Below, one piece after another: positions 1 through 8,873 of a stretch of 49,399 bases of DNA. The position numbers and the translations under genes are program-made. The notes beneath the pieces were generated by a model. The model was not told the DNA's origin, did no database searches, and worked only from the letters and a program-made list of their open reading frames with translations. How positions within the stretch are numbered: position 1 is the first letter of the stretch; every line of letters starts with the position of its first letter. This DNA is from Opitutales bacterium (GTDB lineage: Bacteria > Verrucomicrobiota > Verrucomicrobiia > Opitutales > Oceanipulchritudinaceae), in the NCBI GenBank assembly GCA_020831485.1, contig JAFIGG010000020.1, positions 1 to 49,399 of the forward strand, given 5' to 3'.

Positions 1-266
1 TAGGTGCCCGCCGCTCGACCATACTCTGGCAGTTCCTCATTGAAGCGGTGGCCATCTGTTTTTTAGGGGGCCTGATCGGTCTTGGTGCGGCCTTCGGACT
101 CAATCATTTCATCCAAAACATGTTCCCCGATTTCCCGTTTGTTTTCTCGCCAGACCTAGTCCTAATCGCCCTCGCACTGGCCACTGCGACTGGTATTTTG
201 TCAGGCCTCGCACCTGCCTGGCAGGCGGCCAGACTCGACCCCGCAACCGCACTTCGCCATGAGTAA
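1..266 (+). CDS. ABC transporter permease, MacB/FtsX type (C-terminal part, cut by window edge)
   Basis: The reading frame is open from base 3 and ends with TAA at 264-266, so only the last 87 or so residues are present. The first visible residues, GARRSTILWQFLIEAV, match the loop and helix typical of FtsX domains of MacB-type permeases. The same block (GARRRDILLQFLLEAV) recurs in the next gene. Two hydrophobic segments follow, then the usual end PAxxAARLDPxxALRHE. Such permeases couple cytoplasmic ATP hydrolysis to movement of substrates in the periplasm or outer membrane, normally with an ATPase and a periplasmic adaptor, which would lie to the left of the window. The stop overlaps the next start by 8 bases, so the two permeases are probably translationally coupled. 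A GTG at 48 is internal, not a real start. Confidence 0.85.
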   Translation, partial: GARRSTILWQFLIEAVAICFLGGLIGLGAAFGLNHFIQNMFPDFPFVFSPDLVLIALALATATGILSGLAPAWQAARLDPATALRHE

Positions 267-1527
267 AGAACCTGTTCGATTCATTCAGTTTGGCGACCTG
301 TTCAAGCTCGCGGGTCAGGCGCTCGGCTCCAATAAGCTGCGCTCCAGTCTGACCATCATGGGCATCACTATAGGTGTTTTTTCCGTAGTCGGGGTGATGA
401 CGGCCTTATCGGCAGTACGCGAAAGCATCGATTCAGGCCTGGCCTTCCTCGGTGCCAATGTCATGCAGATCAGTCGGGAACCGCCGATGCAGGTGAGTGG
501 CCCCGGAGGGCGAGGTGGCCGTTTCGGCTGGTGGCGGCGCCCTCCGATTGATCCGCGTCAGGCCCAGGACTTTGCCCGCCTAATGGCCGAAGAAGGACAT
601 GTTGTAACCCTGTATGCCTCCGACCGGGGCAAGCGGGTGCGGTATGGTGAAAACCAGACCTCTCCGCGAATCGAACTGATTGGTACTAACGAGAATTATC
701 TGCAGACCCACCGCTTTGATATTGAATACGGGCGCAACATTACCGACATGGACCTCGAGTTTAACCGGGCTGTGGCTGTGATCGGCTACGAGGTTCTGGA
801 TGAGCTGTTCCCCAATCAGGATCCCCTCGATGCAACGATTACGATTGATGGAGAAAAATACATCGTCGTCGGAGTACTTCAACGCCGTGGCGATCTATTT
901 GGTGACAGTCTGGACAATCGGGTGTTGGTCCCTCTGACACGTTTTGTCGCCCAGAATTGGAGTCGATGGCGGAGTATGTCTATTTCGGTCCAGGCCCCGG
1001 ACCCCGAAAGCATGGAAATCCTCCAAGGAATTGCTACCGGTTATTTTCGGCTGGCACGGGGTTTGGATCCAGGAGAGGACCCGGACTTCGATATTTATTC
1101 CAACGACTCAATGCAGGAAGCATTTGCCGAAATTGCCAAGACCGTGGGCATTGGTGGTCTGCTGATCAGTGCTGTCGCCCTGCTCTGCGCAGGGATCGGT
1201 ATTATGAACATCATGTTGGTCAGCGTCACTGAACGTACGCGCGAAATAGGCCTGCGCAAATCCATCGGCGCACGCAGGCGCGACATCCTCCTGCAATTTC
1301 TGCTGGAAGCAGTATTCCTCTCTTTGATCGGCGGTCTGGTCGGGATTTTGCTCGGAGCGATCGCGGGCAATGCAGTTGCCGTTCAGCTGGGCGTACCCAT
1401 GATTATGCCCTGGCTGTGGATCGCGGTAGGGATTTCTATCTGCACCGCGATTGGAATCACCTTTGGTTTCTTTCCAGCGCTGCGGGCGGCACGAATGCAC
1501 CCGATCGATGCACTGCGGTATGAGTAG
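259..1527 (+). CDS. ABC transporter permease, MacB/FtsX type
   Basis: This 422-residue inner-membrane protein has the MacB arrangement. A first transmembrane helix (about residues 30-50, after LGSNKLRSSLTIMGI) is followed by a large periplasmic MacB_PCD domain (about 55-275). Three C-terminal helices form the FtsX domain, with the conserved stretch NIMLVSVTERTREIGLRKSI and the ending PALRAARMHPIDALRYE. An Arg/Gly/Trp-rich insert lies near residues 75-95 of the periplasmic domain. It starts inside the end of the preceding permease (8-base overlap), so the pair likely forms a heterodimeric efflux or lipid/peptide transporter. The substrate cannot be read from the sequence. It converges on panD with only 9 bases between stops. 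Confidence 0.88.
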   Translation: MSKEPVRFIQFGDLFKLAGQALGSNKLRSSLTIMGITIGVFSVVGVMTALSAVRESIDSGLAFLGANVMQISREPPMQVSGPGGRGGRFGWWRRPPIDPRQAQDFARLMAEEGHVVTLYASDRGKRVRYGENQTSPRIELIGTNENYLQTHRFDIEYGRNITDMDLEFNRAVAVIGYEVLDELFPNQDPLDATITIDGEKYIVVGVLQRRGDLFGDSLDNRVLVPLTRFVAQNWSRWRSMSISVQAPDPESMEILQGIATGYFRLARGLDPGEDPDFDIYSNDSMQEAFAEIAKTVGIGGLLISAVALLCAGIGIMNIMLVSVTERTREIGLRKSIGARRRDILLQFLLEAVFLSLIGGLVGILLGAIAGNAVAVQLGVPMIMPWLWIAVGISICTAIGITFGFFPALRAARMHPIDALRYE

Positions 1528-1536
1528 GTCCGCCGC

Positions 1537-1878
1537 CTACTGGATGCTGTTTTTTTCGTCGACGTACACCAACTTCGGTTTGTGTACTTTAACTTCAGCA
1601 GCATCGTAGTCGGCATAGCTCGCGACAATTACAAGATCACCAGGCTGAACTAGACGTGCGGCTGCACCATTGAGGCAAACTTCGCCAGGTCCACCGACAA
1701 TGACATAGGTCGCAAAGCGGGAACCGTTGTTGCAGTTGTAGATTTCGACCCGCTCGAATTCAACCAGGTCGGCAGCCTCAATCAGCACCGGGTCCAGAGA
1801 AATGGATCCTGCGTAATTGAGGTTGGCGTCGGTCACCGTTGCACGGTGAATTTTGGATTTCAGGAGGGTTCGGATCAT
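1537..1878 (-). CDS. panD: Aspartate 1-decarboxylase
   Basis: This 113-residue cytoplasmic pyruvoyl enzyme makes beta-alanine from L-aspartate for pantothenate. The self-cleavage site is visible: Gly24-Ser25 in YAGSIS, where Ser25 becomes the pyruvoyl group. The conserved NGSRF segment, the [11 protein letters not shown] segment and the beta-barrel ending are also present. The length is slightly under the usual 120-130 residues. Its ATG overlaps the coaX stop in an ATGA (1875-1878), so it is the last gene of the panB-panC-coaX-panD operon. It converges with the permease gene at 1527. The identity is clear from motifs and context. Confidence 0.96.
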   Translation of the reverse strand: MIRTLLKSKIHRATVTDANLNYAGSISLDPVLIEAADLVEFERVEIYNCNNGSRFATYVIVGGPGEVCLNGAAARLVQPGDLVIVASYADYDAAEVKVHKPKLVYVDEKNSIQ

Positions 1879-2651
1879 GACTTTCGATTCAGTTCAAGCG
1901 CCTTGAGCAGTCCGGTCAAAACCAAGTCCTGCTTATAGGCATCAAAAATTCCAGTATCTTTAAAAAAACGGGCATTGCCACCAGTGCCAATAACTTTAGG
2001 GCGTTCGCCCGCGAAGATTTCTCGCTGAAGTTCTTCGATCACCGTGCGCATCATGCCCAGGTGCCCGTAGTAGAGACCACTTTGAATACTTTCCATGGTG
2101 GTCCGCCCCAGACATTCTTGCGGTTTCACCAGTTCCACATAGGGCAATTTGGCGGTGCGTTCGGCCAATGCCTGCATTGACAGATTCATGCCCGCGGCAA
2201 TCACACCACCCAGATAGTCCTTGGAGGCAGTGATCGCACAAAAGGTCGTCGCGGTACCCATATCGATAACGATCAATGGGGAATTCGGAAATACAGCCAC
2301 CGCAGCGATGGCATTGGCTATTCGGTCTGCTCCTACCTCGTTAGGGTTACGGGTGCGGATTTTTAATCCGGTGCGCACACCAGCCTTAAGGATTAAAGGG
2401 TCAACGTTTAGATAGCGCCGACAGGCATCTGCGACTTCAGCACCACAATCCGGGACTACGGATGCAATTGCCGCGTCTTCAACCGCCTGGGCCGCCAAGC
2501 CTTGAGATTCCAGAAACTGTAAAAGGAACACACCCAGCTCATCCGCACTCGGACGCGCCCGGGATGAACGGCGAAACTCCGCAGCGCGTTGTCCGCCGCA
2601 GAAAACACCGCCAAAAATGTCGGTATTACCAATGTCAAAACATAGTTTCAT
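1875..2651 (-). CDS. coaX: Type III pantothenate kinase
   Basis: This 258-residue enzyme phosphorylates pantothenate, the first committed step to coenzyme A. It belongs to the ASKHA fold and, in the characterised family, needs a monovalent cation and is not feedback-inhibited by CoA. Visible motifs are the N-terminal phosphate loop DIGNT (Asp6), GADR at 107-110 with the catalytic-type Asp109, and DMGTATTF from Asp130, followed by GGVIAAGM. It lies between panC and panD with 4-base ATGA overlaps on both sides, so one transcript covers pantothenate synthesis and activation. The length is normal for the family. Confidence 0.95.
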   Translation of the reverse strand: MKLCFDIGNTDIFGGVFCGGQRAAEFRRSSRARPSADELGVFLLQFLESQGLAAQAVEDAAIASVVPDCGAEVADACRRYLNVDPLILKAGVRTGLKIRTRNPNEVGADRIANAIAAVAVFPNSPLIVIDMGTATTFCAITASKDYLGGVIAAGMNLSMQALAERTAKLPYVELVKPQECLGRTTMESIQSGLYYGHLGMMRTVIEELQREIFAGERPKVIGTGGNARFFKDTGIFDAYKQDLVLTGLLKALELNRKS

Positions 2652-3406
2652 AGCGCAACATTGTCAATGAGACGGACCCCTTCAAAATGAATGGCCGCCA
2701 TCCGGCGTCCCTCTGTATCCGCCACGTATTCTACCTCAAAGCCTTCAGCGCGGAGTGCATCGGCTGCCGCATCGGGCTCCGCAGCGGTTATAAGGTGGCG
2801 ATAAAAAGCGGCGGCCTTTTGGCGCCCTGAAGCCGATAGCCGCGCATTACGCGAACTCAAGGCAAGGCCATTGTCATCGCGCACCGTCGGGCAGGCGACA
2901 ATTTCAACAGGAACAAAGAAAGCATCGACCATGCCCTTCACTAATTGCAGTTGCTGCCAGTCTTTTTCACCAAAATACGCTTTCTGGGGTCGCACCAGCA
3001 GGAACAACTTGAGCACCACCGTTAATACCCCGTCAAAATGTCCTGGACGGTGGGCACCCTCCCATTGCAGTGCTTCCTGCTCCTCTGTTACCCGGTAACG
3101 GTAGTCATCCGGATACATCAGCGCGCGTGTCGGCATGAACACCGCGTCTGCACCGAGTTCACGGCAAAGTTGCAGGTCCCTCTCCGATTCAACCGGGTAA
3201 GCCGCAAAATCGCCGCCATCGTTGAACTGGGTTGGATTGACAAAGATGCTGACCACCACCAGATCGCACTCGCGCCGGGCTTGCTCAACCAGAGCTCCGT
3301 GTCCGGCATGCAAGGCCCCCATGGTTGGAACAAAACCGATGGACTCAGTGCAATACTTGTTCCGCCAGGATTGCATCGCCTGAATATCCTTCATGAGTTC
3401 CATCAC
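2648..3406 (-). CDS. panC: Pantothenate synthetase (pantoate-beta-alanine ligase)
   Basis: The enzyme joins pantoate and beta-alanine at the cost of ATP, through a pantoyl-adenylate, in the cytoplasm. The 252-residue protein has the HIGH-like nucleotide-binding motif HAGH (His33-His36, preceded by FVPTMGALHAG), YFGEKDWQQ in the pantoate pocket, and SSRN near the flexible KMSK-type loop. It is about 30 residues shorter than the E. coli enzyme, mainly at the C-terminal dimer domain. Both ends overlap neighbours by 4 bases (panB stop/panC start at 3403-3406; panC stop/coaX start at 2648-2651). Confidence 0.96.
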   Translation of the reverse strand: MMELMKDIQAMQSWRNKYCTESIGFVPTMGALHAGHGALVEQARRECDLVVVSIFVNPTQFNDGGDFAAYPVESERDLQLCRELGADAVFMPTRALMYPDDYRYRVTEEQEALQWEGAHRPGHFDGVLTVVLKLFLLVRPQKAYFGEKDWQQLQLVKGMVDAFFVPVEIVACPTVRDDNGLALSSRNARLSASGRQKAAAFYRHLITAAEPDAAADALRAEGFEVEYVADTEGRRMAAIHFEGVRLIDNVAL

Positions 3407-4227
3407 TCAAAAGACTCTTTCATGTTCGGGAACGTGCCGTTGTCGACCGCATCCGCATATCCATCCAAGGCCTGGCGGATATCGTCAAAACCATCGCTGA
3501 AAGTCCGGACAAAACGCGGCTTGAAATCCGCCTGCATACCCAAAAGATCCTGCCAGACCAACACTTGGCCGGAACAACCAGCCCCTGATCCAATGCCAAT
3601 GGTCGGAATGCTTAGCGCCTTAGTCAGGCGACTAGCGACCTCGACTGGAACGCATTCCAAAACAATCGCAAAGGCTCCCACAGCTTCCAGCATGCGGGCT
3701 TCCTCCAGTAGACGTTCCGCAGCATCCACGCCACGTCCCTGCACCCGATAACCGCCCAGCTGGTTGACCGACTGTGGAATCAATCCCAGATGCCCCATCA
3801 CCGGAATTCCACTTTCGACAAGGTGCTGGACTGTTTCAACGTGCCCAGAGGCCCCTTCCAGTTTGATAGCGCTGGCACCAGCCTTCATCAGTACATCCAC
3901 TGCGTCCAAAGCCTCCCGCATGCCTTTGCGGTGCCAGGGAAAAGGCAGATCGGTCACGATAAAGGCCTCCAGCCCAAGCCCTCTGCGAACGGCTGCCGTG
4001 TGCGCGGCCATCATGTCAAGAGTTGCCATCAAGGTTGAATCATGTCCATGAACCACCATGGCAACGCTGTCGCCGACCAAAACGGCGTCGACCTTGCTCG
4101 CTGCCAGTATCTTCGCGCTGGCAGCGTCGTAACACGTGACCATACTCAACCGGCGACCGGCTGAAACCCGGTTCGCAAAGTCAGTCACCCGCTTCACTAA
4201 GCCCTTTTTCTCAGGTACCTGTCCCAT
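3403..4227 (-). CDS. panB: 3-methyl-2-oxobutanoate hydroxymethyltransferase
   Basis: This enzyme transfers a hydroxymethyl group from 5,10-methylene-THF to 2-oxoisovalerate, giving ketopantoate. The 274-residue TIM-barrel protein shows the metal and substrate motifs CYDAASAKIL, VGDS (Asp53) and TDLPF (Asp93), and the catalytic-type glutamate in IVLECVP, all at family positions. It is the first gene of the pan operon, and its start is supported by a strong Shine-Dalgarno (4236-4241). The ketopantoate reductase step (panE or ilvC) is not in the window. A 115-base gap separates it from the secreted-protein gene upstream on the same strand. Confidence 0.97.
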   Translation of the reverse strand: MGQVPEKKGLVKRVTDFANRVSAGRRLSMVTCYDAASAKILAASKVDAVLVGDSVAMVVHGHDSTLMATLDMMAAHTAAVRRGLGLEAFIVTDLPFPWHRKGMREALDAVDVLMKAGASAIKLEGASGHVETVQHLVESGIPVMGHLGLIPQSVNQLGGYRVQGRGVDAAERLLEEARMLEAVGAFAIVLECVPVEVASRLTKALSIPTIGIGSGAGCSGQVLVWQDLLGMQADFKPRFVRTFSDGFDDIRQALDGYADAVDNGTFPNMKESFE

Positions 4228-4235
4228 GGATCAAG

Positions 4236-4241
4236 TCCTCC
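4236..4241 (-). promoter_or_regulatory. Ribosome binding site of panB
   Basis: On the minus strand GGAGGA lies 8 bases before the panB ATG. It is one of the few near-consensus Shine-Dalgarno sequences in the window and fixes the start of the operon. Confidence 0.75.
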
Positions 4242-4342
4242 TATATAAACTATGATTTTTGAAATTCGAATGCGCCGGTAGCTGCTCAAAGAGTCAACGC
4301 CGACTGGAAAAGCCACGCACTATGGTGTTTTTTGCTTCGAAA

Positions 4343-4894
4343 TCAAGATTCTTCCTCGGACCACTCCTGATACTGACGAATGAGGTCTTCCATTGCCGCC
4401 TCCTGCTCCTCACTGAGCTGTGCCTGCTCCTTCAGTAATAGTAGCTCGGGAACGGCCTCCTTGTAACTTCCATTCTGGATCAATTCCATCGTCCGAGTAA
4501 GCGCACCCTGGGGAGCGGAGCCTTCCAGTTCCTCTTTCAGCACATACACGTCGACCAAACTTTTGGCCTCCTTGAATAAGGTCTTTTGCTTAGATGTCAG
4601 GCGCAGCCCCTCAAGCCGTTCCATATGCTTCAAAGCGTCCAGTGACTCACCCGCATTCAGTGATGACAAAGCCTCGGCGACAACCCGTGTCTGCTGTTGA
4701 TCCCTCCAGCCAAAGGAACCGGCCAGTTCGCGCACCTTTTCGATCGCCTGAGAGGCCAAACCTTCCTCTTCCATAGACTCGGTATAGCTTCGGGCCGCTT
4801 CACGAATGCCGTCCATCGAAATCTGAGCGCTGGAGAAAACAGGGAAAAGAAAAGCTGAAAGGGCACACAAGGGGATAGTCATTCTTATTCTCAT
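4343..4894 (-). CDS. Secreted alpha-helical protein of unknown function
   Basis: I do not recognise a family. The 183-residue product starts with a signal peptide (about residues 1-24, hydrophobic LCALSAFLFPVF, likely cleavage after SSA before QISMDG). The rest is highly charged and helical, with Glu/Leu-rich amphipathic stretches and an acidic end (EWSEEES), so a soluble periplasmic or secreted helical-repeat or coiled-coil protein is likely. There are no cysteines after the signal and no catalytic motif. It is divergent from the large transglutaminase-like lipoprotein (101 bases between starts) and upstream of panB on the same strand. A role as partner of the lipoprotein is only a guess from position. 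Confidence 0.7.
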   Translation of the reverse strand: MRIRMTIPLCALSAFLFPVFSSAQISMDGIREAARSYTESMEEEGLASQAIEKVRELAGSFGWRDQQQTRVVAEALSSLNAGESLDALKHMERLEGLRLTSKQKTLFKEAKSLVDVYVLKEELEGSAPQGALTRTMELIQNGSYKEAVPELLLLKEQAQLSEEQEAAMEDLIRQYQEWSEEES

Positions 4895-4995
4895 GAATTT
4901 TAATTAAGACTGGCTTGGACTGCTCTGCAACGGATAAATAACTATGAAGCAATTAAGTCGTAATTTTTACTTGATTTAGCTCAATTTGATCAGGA

Positions 4996-7900
4996 ATGTT
5001 TTATCCTATGGTAAAAGTTAATACCCCTACCTTGATTTACGCAGCTTTTTTCCTAGCGGCATCCGGATTTGTCGGCTGCCAGACCGATGCCTTCCGAACA
5101 TCCGGGACAGTGGTCAGCAGTCAAACCGGAGATGCAGCAACCGATGACATCACGCTTCAATGGCCCGGGCACAATCTGCAACTGGACCTGAACCCGGAGG
5201 AATGGCGCACCATCAAAAGGCCCGAGCGCTACGATCCGGATTCGAGCGGTCATCAGGAGTTGCTCAGCCTGAAACACCGGGAGTCCGGCTACTATTTCAC
5301 CGTAACCGCCGCGAGTCCCGGATTTGATCTCCTGCGAACCATGGAGGAAATCTATCAACACCAAAAGGAAATCGGCGACTACGAAGTTAACTCCAAAACC
5401 TACCGGGAGCTCAATGGAATCCCCTACATGGTGCTGCAGGAACGCAACACCGAGACAGGCAGCCGCGCAATCCAGTATCTGAGCGCTTATCAGGGGATGG
5501 CGATTCGCACGTGGACGTCTTCCGAAAACAGCGCCGAACCAGACTACGAGCACCTGCAACAGTTTGCGGATCGATTCAACGCCAAGTTGAAGCTGATTGA
5601 TCCAGACCGTGCTTACTTTTCGAAGAATGCAAAAGTGATCGAAACTCACGACAGCCCCTACGGCTATCGATTCCATTCACCGAGAGTTCCTTACGTCCAG
5701 CTCGATAGCCCCTGGGATCCACCGTCTCTGGCCGAACTCTTTGTGCGGGTGCCACCACAGGGATCCACGCTGAGCGTCATTCCGTTCAAGTTGCCTGATT
5801 CCAATCTTCGTATAGATGCCCTCGCCCATGCGATTTCATTTGCGATCAATCAAAACTTTGTCCAGCAGAGCAATGCTGAGCATCATCGAATTCAATCCCA
5901 CCCCTACCCAATCAGTGAATACCGGATGCGGCAGGAGTCCCAGGATTCCAATCTATACCGTGTATACCGGATTGTCCGGACCGCCGATTCAGCCATCCTC
6001 ATGCTCAAAGTCATGCAGAGTGACCGGATGGATACGGCTTTCGACAACATTGCCAGTCATTTTGATTTTGATCCTGAGGATTTTTCGGCGCCCGAACGAG
6101 AAGCCGACCCCGAACGAGAAGCCAAAGAGGCTCGTTTTCTCGCTGGCCTCGGCAACTACTTCGTACAAAGAGGAAATGCCCGGCGCGGATTGGATTACCT
6201 ATCGCAAGCCTACGAGGTTTCACAGGACAATGAGGAAATCCTGATCCTCTACGCCTCAGGCCTTTCAATGAATCAACGCTTTGAAGTCTTAAGGGACTTG
6301 ATGACCGAAGCCCGCCCGAGCTTCCCGGACAATCGTCTGATCGACCGCTTTCTTGGGTTGGCGCTCTACCAGACCGGAGAGCCCGAGGCTGCCGGCGAGG
6401 CCTATCGGAAGCTCTTTGATTCAGGGTTTATGGTGGATGTGCTGATCGACGAGCATTTTAATGGAATGATCGAAGCGGGCATGGCGCCGATCGCTCTGGA
6501 TGAGGCCCGAACACTCATGCAGGCCCACCGGAACCCACGCATCTCGCTGTGGTATGGAATCGCTCTTGCACGTTCCGGGGAGGTGGACGAGGCCATCGAA
6601 CACCTCAAAACCCTTCCTTCCGAAGCGATGGCCGACACCGCTGTCGGCGGCACGCTGCTCAACCTTAAGTTGGAGCAGCAGCAGTTCGCCGAGGCTATAG
6701 CCCTCGCCGAACTGCTTTTCGAGGAAACAGGAAATGCGGAATACCTCCTCCACCAGGGCGTTGGCTTGATTGCCCTGAATCAATACATGCCCGCTCAGGA
6801 GCTTATCCAGGAGGCCATTCGGATAAATCCTGCCCATCCACACGCCCGTGGATTGCTGAACCACGTCGAAACCCTGCTAGGCCATTCCGATCCTTCTCTC
6901 TACAATGATCCGATCGACCCCGTCGCACTTGATCCGAAACTCAAATCGATGATTGCGGCACACGCTGATGTCGAACCCGCCGCCTACGGCGCGGTCATGA
7001 GCTATATCGGGGCGGCAATCGCATTTGAACGAGACCAGGGATACCGCAGATCCGAATACCGCCGTGTCTACGTTCAGTCGGAAACATTGTTGACCGGATT
7101 CAAAGGGTTTCATGTTACTTTCAACCCGCTTCATGAAAGCGTCTATGTGAACACCCTCAAAGTTTACGATGCAGAGGGCAAGCTAGTTGCCGAAGGCGAT
7201 CCCCGCAGCTACTACCTCTCCGACCGTGGAGCAGACAACGTGATCGATCAGTCCCGCACTCTGCATATCACCATTCCGGGCCTCACGGTAGGTGGTTCCT
7301 ACGAATTGCTCTTCACCCGCAAAAGCAACTACACTAAAAGCCTGCCCTCCATCCATTACTGCTTCACCGGTCAAATTCCACGCAACTTAAGCTTTTTTCA
7401 GTTGACCTCAGCCGAAGGCGAAGTCCGCCATCACATCAGCAGTGATCAGATTCTTGAGTTCGAAAATGGAGACACGCGTTTTTGGACTATCGAACACCCA
7501 CAGACCATTGAACGCCACAGTCACCTGCCCCACTACCGCACATACATGCCCTCGATCTGGTTCGGCGATGCACAGATTGAAAACTGGGAAACACCAGCGA
7601 AGGAATACCTGGACGAGATTGCCAGCCAACTCAACGAGCCTTGCACTGCTGTCCAGGAAGTCATCGAGGGGTTGGGGTTGGCCGATGATGCGACCATTGA
7701 AGATAAAGTAGCTGCTGTCAGTGAATACATCCAACGCAACTTCACCTACATGGCCTTGAGCTTCGGCATGCGAGCACGTATCCCGAGAGAGCCCGCAGCT
7801 ATCCTCAACAATCGCTACGGCGACTGTAAAGACTTGAGCATTCTGGCTGTGCGCATGCTCCGTGAAATGGACATTGAGGCCTATCCGGCCCTCGTGCGAA

Positions 7901-8766
7901 CCTCCATGGATTTCGTGGTGGAACTGCCCAATCTGGACCAGTTTGACCACATGATTGTCTTCATCCCTCAACACTATACAGCGCCGCTCTACGATCCGGC
8001 AGACAGCCACATGGGGAGCCAAGCCAGTGCTCGCACTGTCGGCCAGACACCTGTTCTGGTGCTGAATGAAAACCCGTTTCTACACACGCCCGATACCTAC
8101 AATCCGGAACAAGGCCTGGTTGAGATCGATCGCAAAGTGAAAGTGAACGAATCCGGCGACCTGCAGATTACAGAATTAGTTGTCCTGCACGGCTATTCCG
8201 CAGCCCATGCAAGGGGCCTGTTCATGGGTCAGCCAGACCGTAACCATCCGGTGGTTCTACAGGGAATACTACGTCACGGCGGCAAGAACCCGTTTGTCAA
8301 CAAGCTGGAGATCACCGGCCTGGAGAGACGCAACGAACCCCTGAAGCTGGAATACAGCTACCAACTCTCAAACTACTGGACCCCGGAAGCCGATCAATCG
8401 CTGCGCGGACGCATCCCCTCAAGCTGGGAGCAGTATTTCTTTTTTCTGGAACGATTTCCGACCGAACGGGTTGGCCCGGTTTACATTCACAACCCAGCCG
8501 CAATTCACGCACAAACAACCCTTCACACTCCGGAAGGCTGGTCCTGCGATCCGTCCCGCCAGCTGAGCTCAGAGTCGCATCAGTTTGCCCTCGGAAGTTT
8601 CCTTCGTAAACAACAACTCAAGGAAGATGGCAGCTTCTCCATGCTCGTCCAGGCACAATTGAACCAAGGCCTGGAACCAGTCGAGAGCTATCCAGACTTT
8701 GAGTCCTTCATGGACAGCGTCCGCCGCCACAGTGAACCCAACTGGATCGTGAGAGCTCAACCCTGA
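4996..8766 (+). CDS. Lipoprotein with TPR, DUF3857 and transglutaminase-like domains
   Basis: The 1256-residue product starts with a lipoprotein signal (lipobox FVGC near residue 28), so it is probably anchored in the envelope facing the periplasm. An N-terminal domain of unknown type (to about 360) follows. TPR-like helical repeats run from about 370 to 620, then a DUF3857 beta domain (about 680-850) and a transglutaminase-like core. The core keeps the papain-type triad Cys944 (YGDCKDLS), His985 (FDHM) and Asp1000 (YDPAD), so it should be catalytic as a protease, amidase or cross-linking enzyme. DUF3857-transglutaminase proteins are common in Bacteroidota and Verrucomicrobiota, but substrates are mostly unknown. 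A second ATG at 5008 fits AGGA (4992-4995) better than the first and keeps the signal, so the true start may be 5008. Confidence 0.87.
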   Translation: MFYPMVKVNTPTLIYAAFFLAASGFVGCQTDAFRTSGTVVSSQTGDAATDDITLQWPGHNLQLDLNPEEWRTIKRPERYDPDSSGHQELLSLKHRESGYYFTVTAASPGFDLLRTMEEIYQHQKEIGDYEVNSKTYRELNGIPYMVLQERNTETGSRAIQYLSAYQGMAIRTWTSSENSAEPDYEHLQQFADRFNAKLKLIDPDRAYFSKNAKVIETHDSPYGYRFHSPRVPYVQLDSPWDPPSLAELFVRVPPQGSTLSVIPFKLPDSNLRIDALAHAISFAINQNFVQQSNAEHHRIQSHPYPISEYRMRQESQDSNLYRVYRIVRTADSAILMLKVMQSDRMDTAFDNIASHFDFDPEDFSAPEREADPEREAKEARFLAGLGNYFVQRGNARRGLDYLSQAYEVSQDNEEILILYASGLSMNQRFEVLRDLMTEARPSFPDNRLIDRFLGLALYQTGEPEAAGEAYRKLFDSGFMVDVLIDEHFNGMIEAGMAPIALDEARTLMQAHRNPRISLWYGIALARSGEVDEAIEHLKTLPSEAMADTAVGGTLLNLKLEQQQFAEAIALAELLFEETGNAEYLLHQGVGLIALNQYMPAQELIQEAIRINPAHPHARGLLNHVETLLGHSDPSLYNDPIDPVALDPKLKSMIAAHADVEPAAYGAVMSYIGAAIAFERDQGYRRSEYRRVYVQSETLLTGFKGFHVTFNPLHESVYVNTLKVYDAEGKLVAEGDPRSYYLSDRGADNVIDQSRTLHITIPGLTVGGSYELLFTRKSNYTKSLPSIHYCFTGQIPRNLSFFQLTSAEGEVRHHISSDQILEFENGDTRFWTIEHPQTIERHSHLPHYRTYMPSIWFGDAQIENWETPAKEYLDEIASQLNEPCTAVQEVIEGLGLADDATIEDKVAAVSEYIQRNFTYMALSFGMRARIPREPAAILNNRYGDCKDLSILAVRMLREMDIEAYPALVRTSMDFVVELPNLDQFDHMIVFIPQHYTAPLYDPADSHMGSQASARTVGQTPVLVLNENPFLHTPDTYNPEQGLVEIDRKVKVNESGDLQITELVVLHGYSAAHARGLFMGQPDRNHPVVLQGILRHGGKNPFVNKLEITGLERRNEPLKLEYSYQLSNYWTPEADQSLRGRIPSSWEQYFFFLERFPTERVGPVYIHNPAAIHAQTTLHTPEGWSCDPSRQLSSESHQFALGSFLRKQQLKEDGSFSMLVQAQLNQGLEPVESYPDFESFMDSVRRHSEPNWIVRAQP

Positions 8767-8873
8767 GTCGTTCGTATATTGCACTGGGGAACCAACAACA
8801 GTTGTGAATCCGAAGCGAGCTAAGCCACTGCTTTTTCCTTCACATTAAGCGTTGAAGCTTTATACGGGTTGTT

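Noticed and set aside
3038-3751. 237-codon open frame on the plus strand
   Set aside because: It runs antisense across both panC and panB, so it cannot be a conserved gene.
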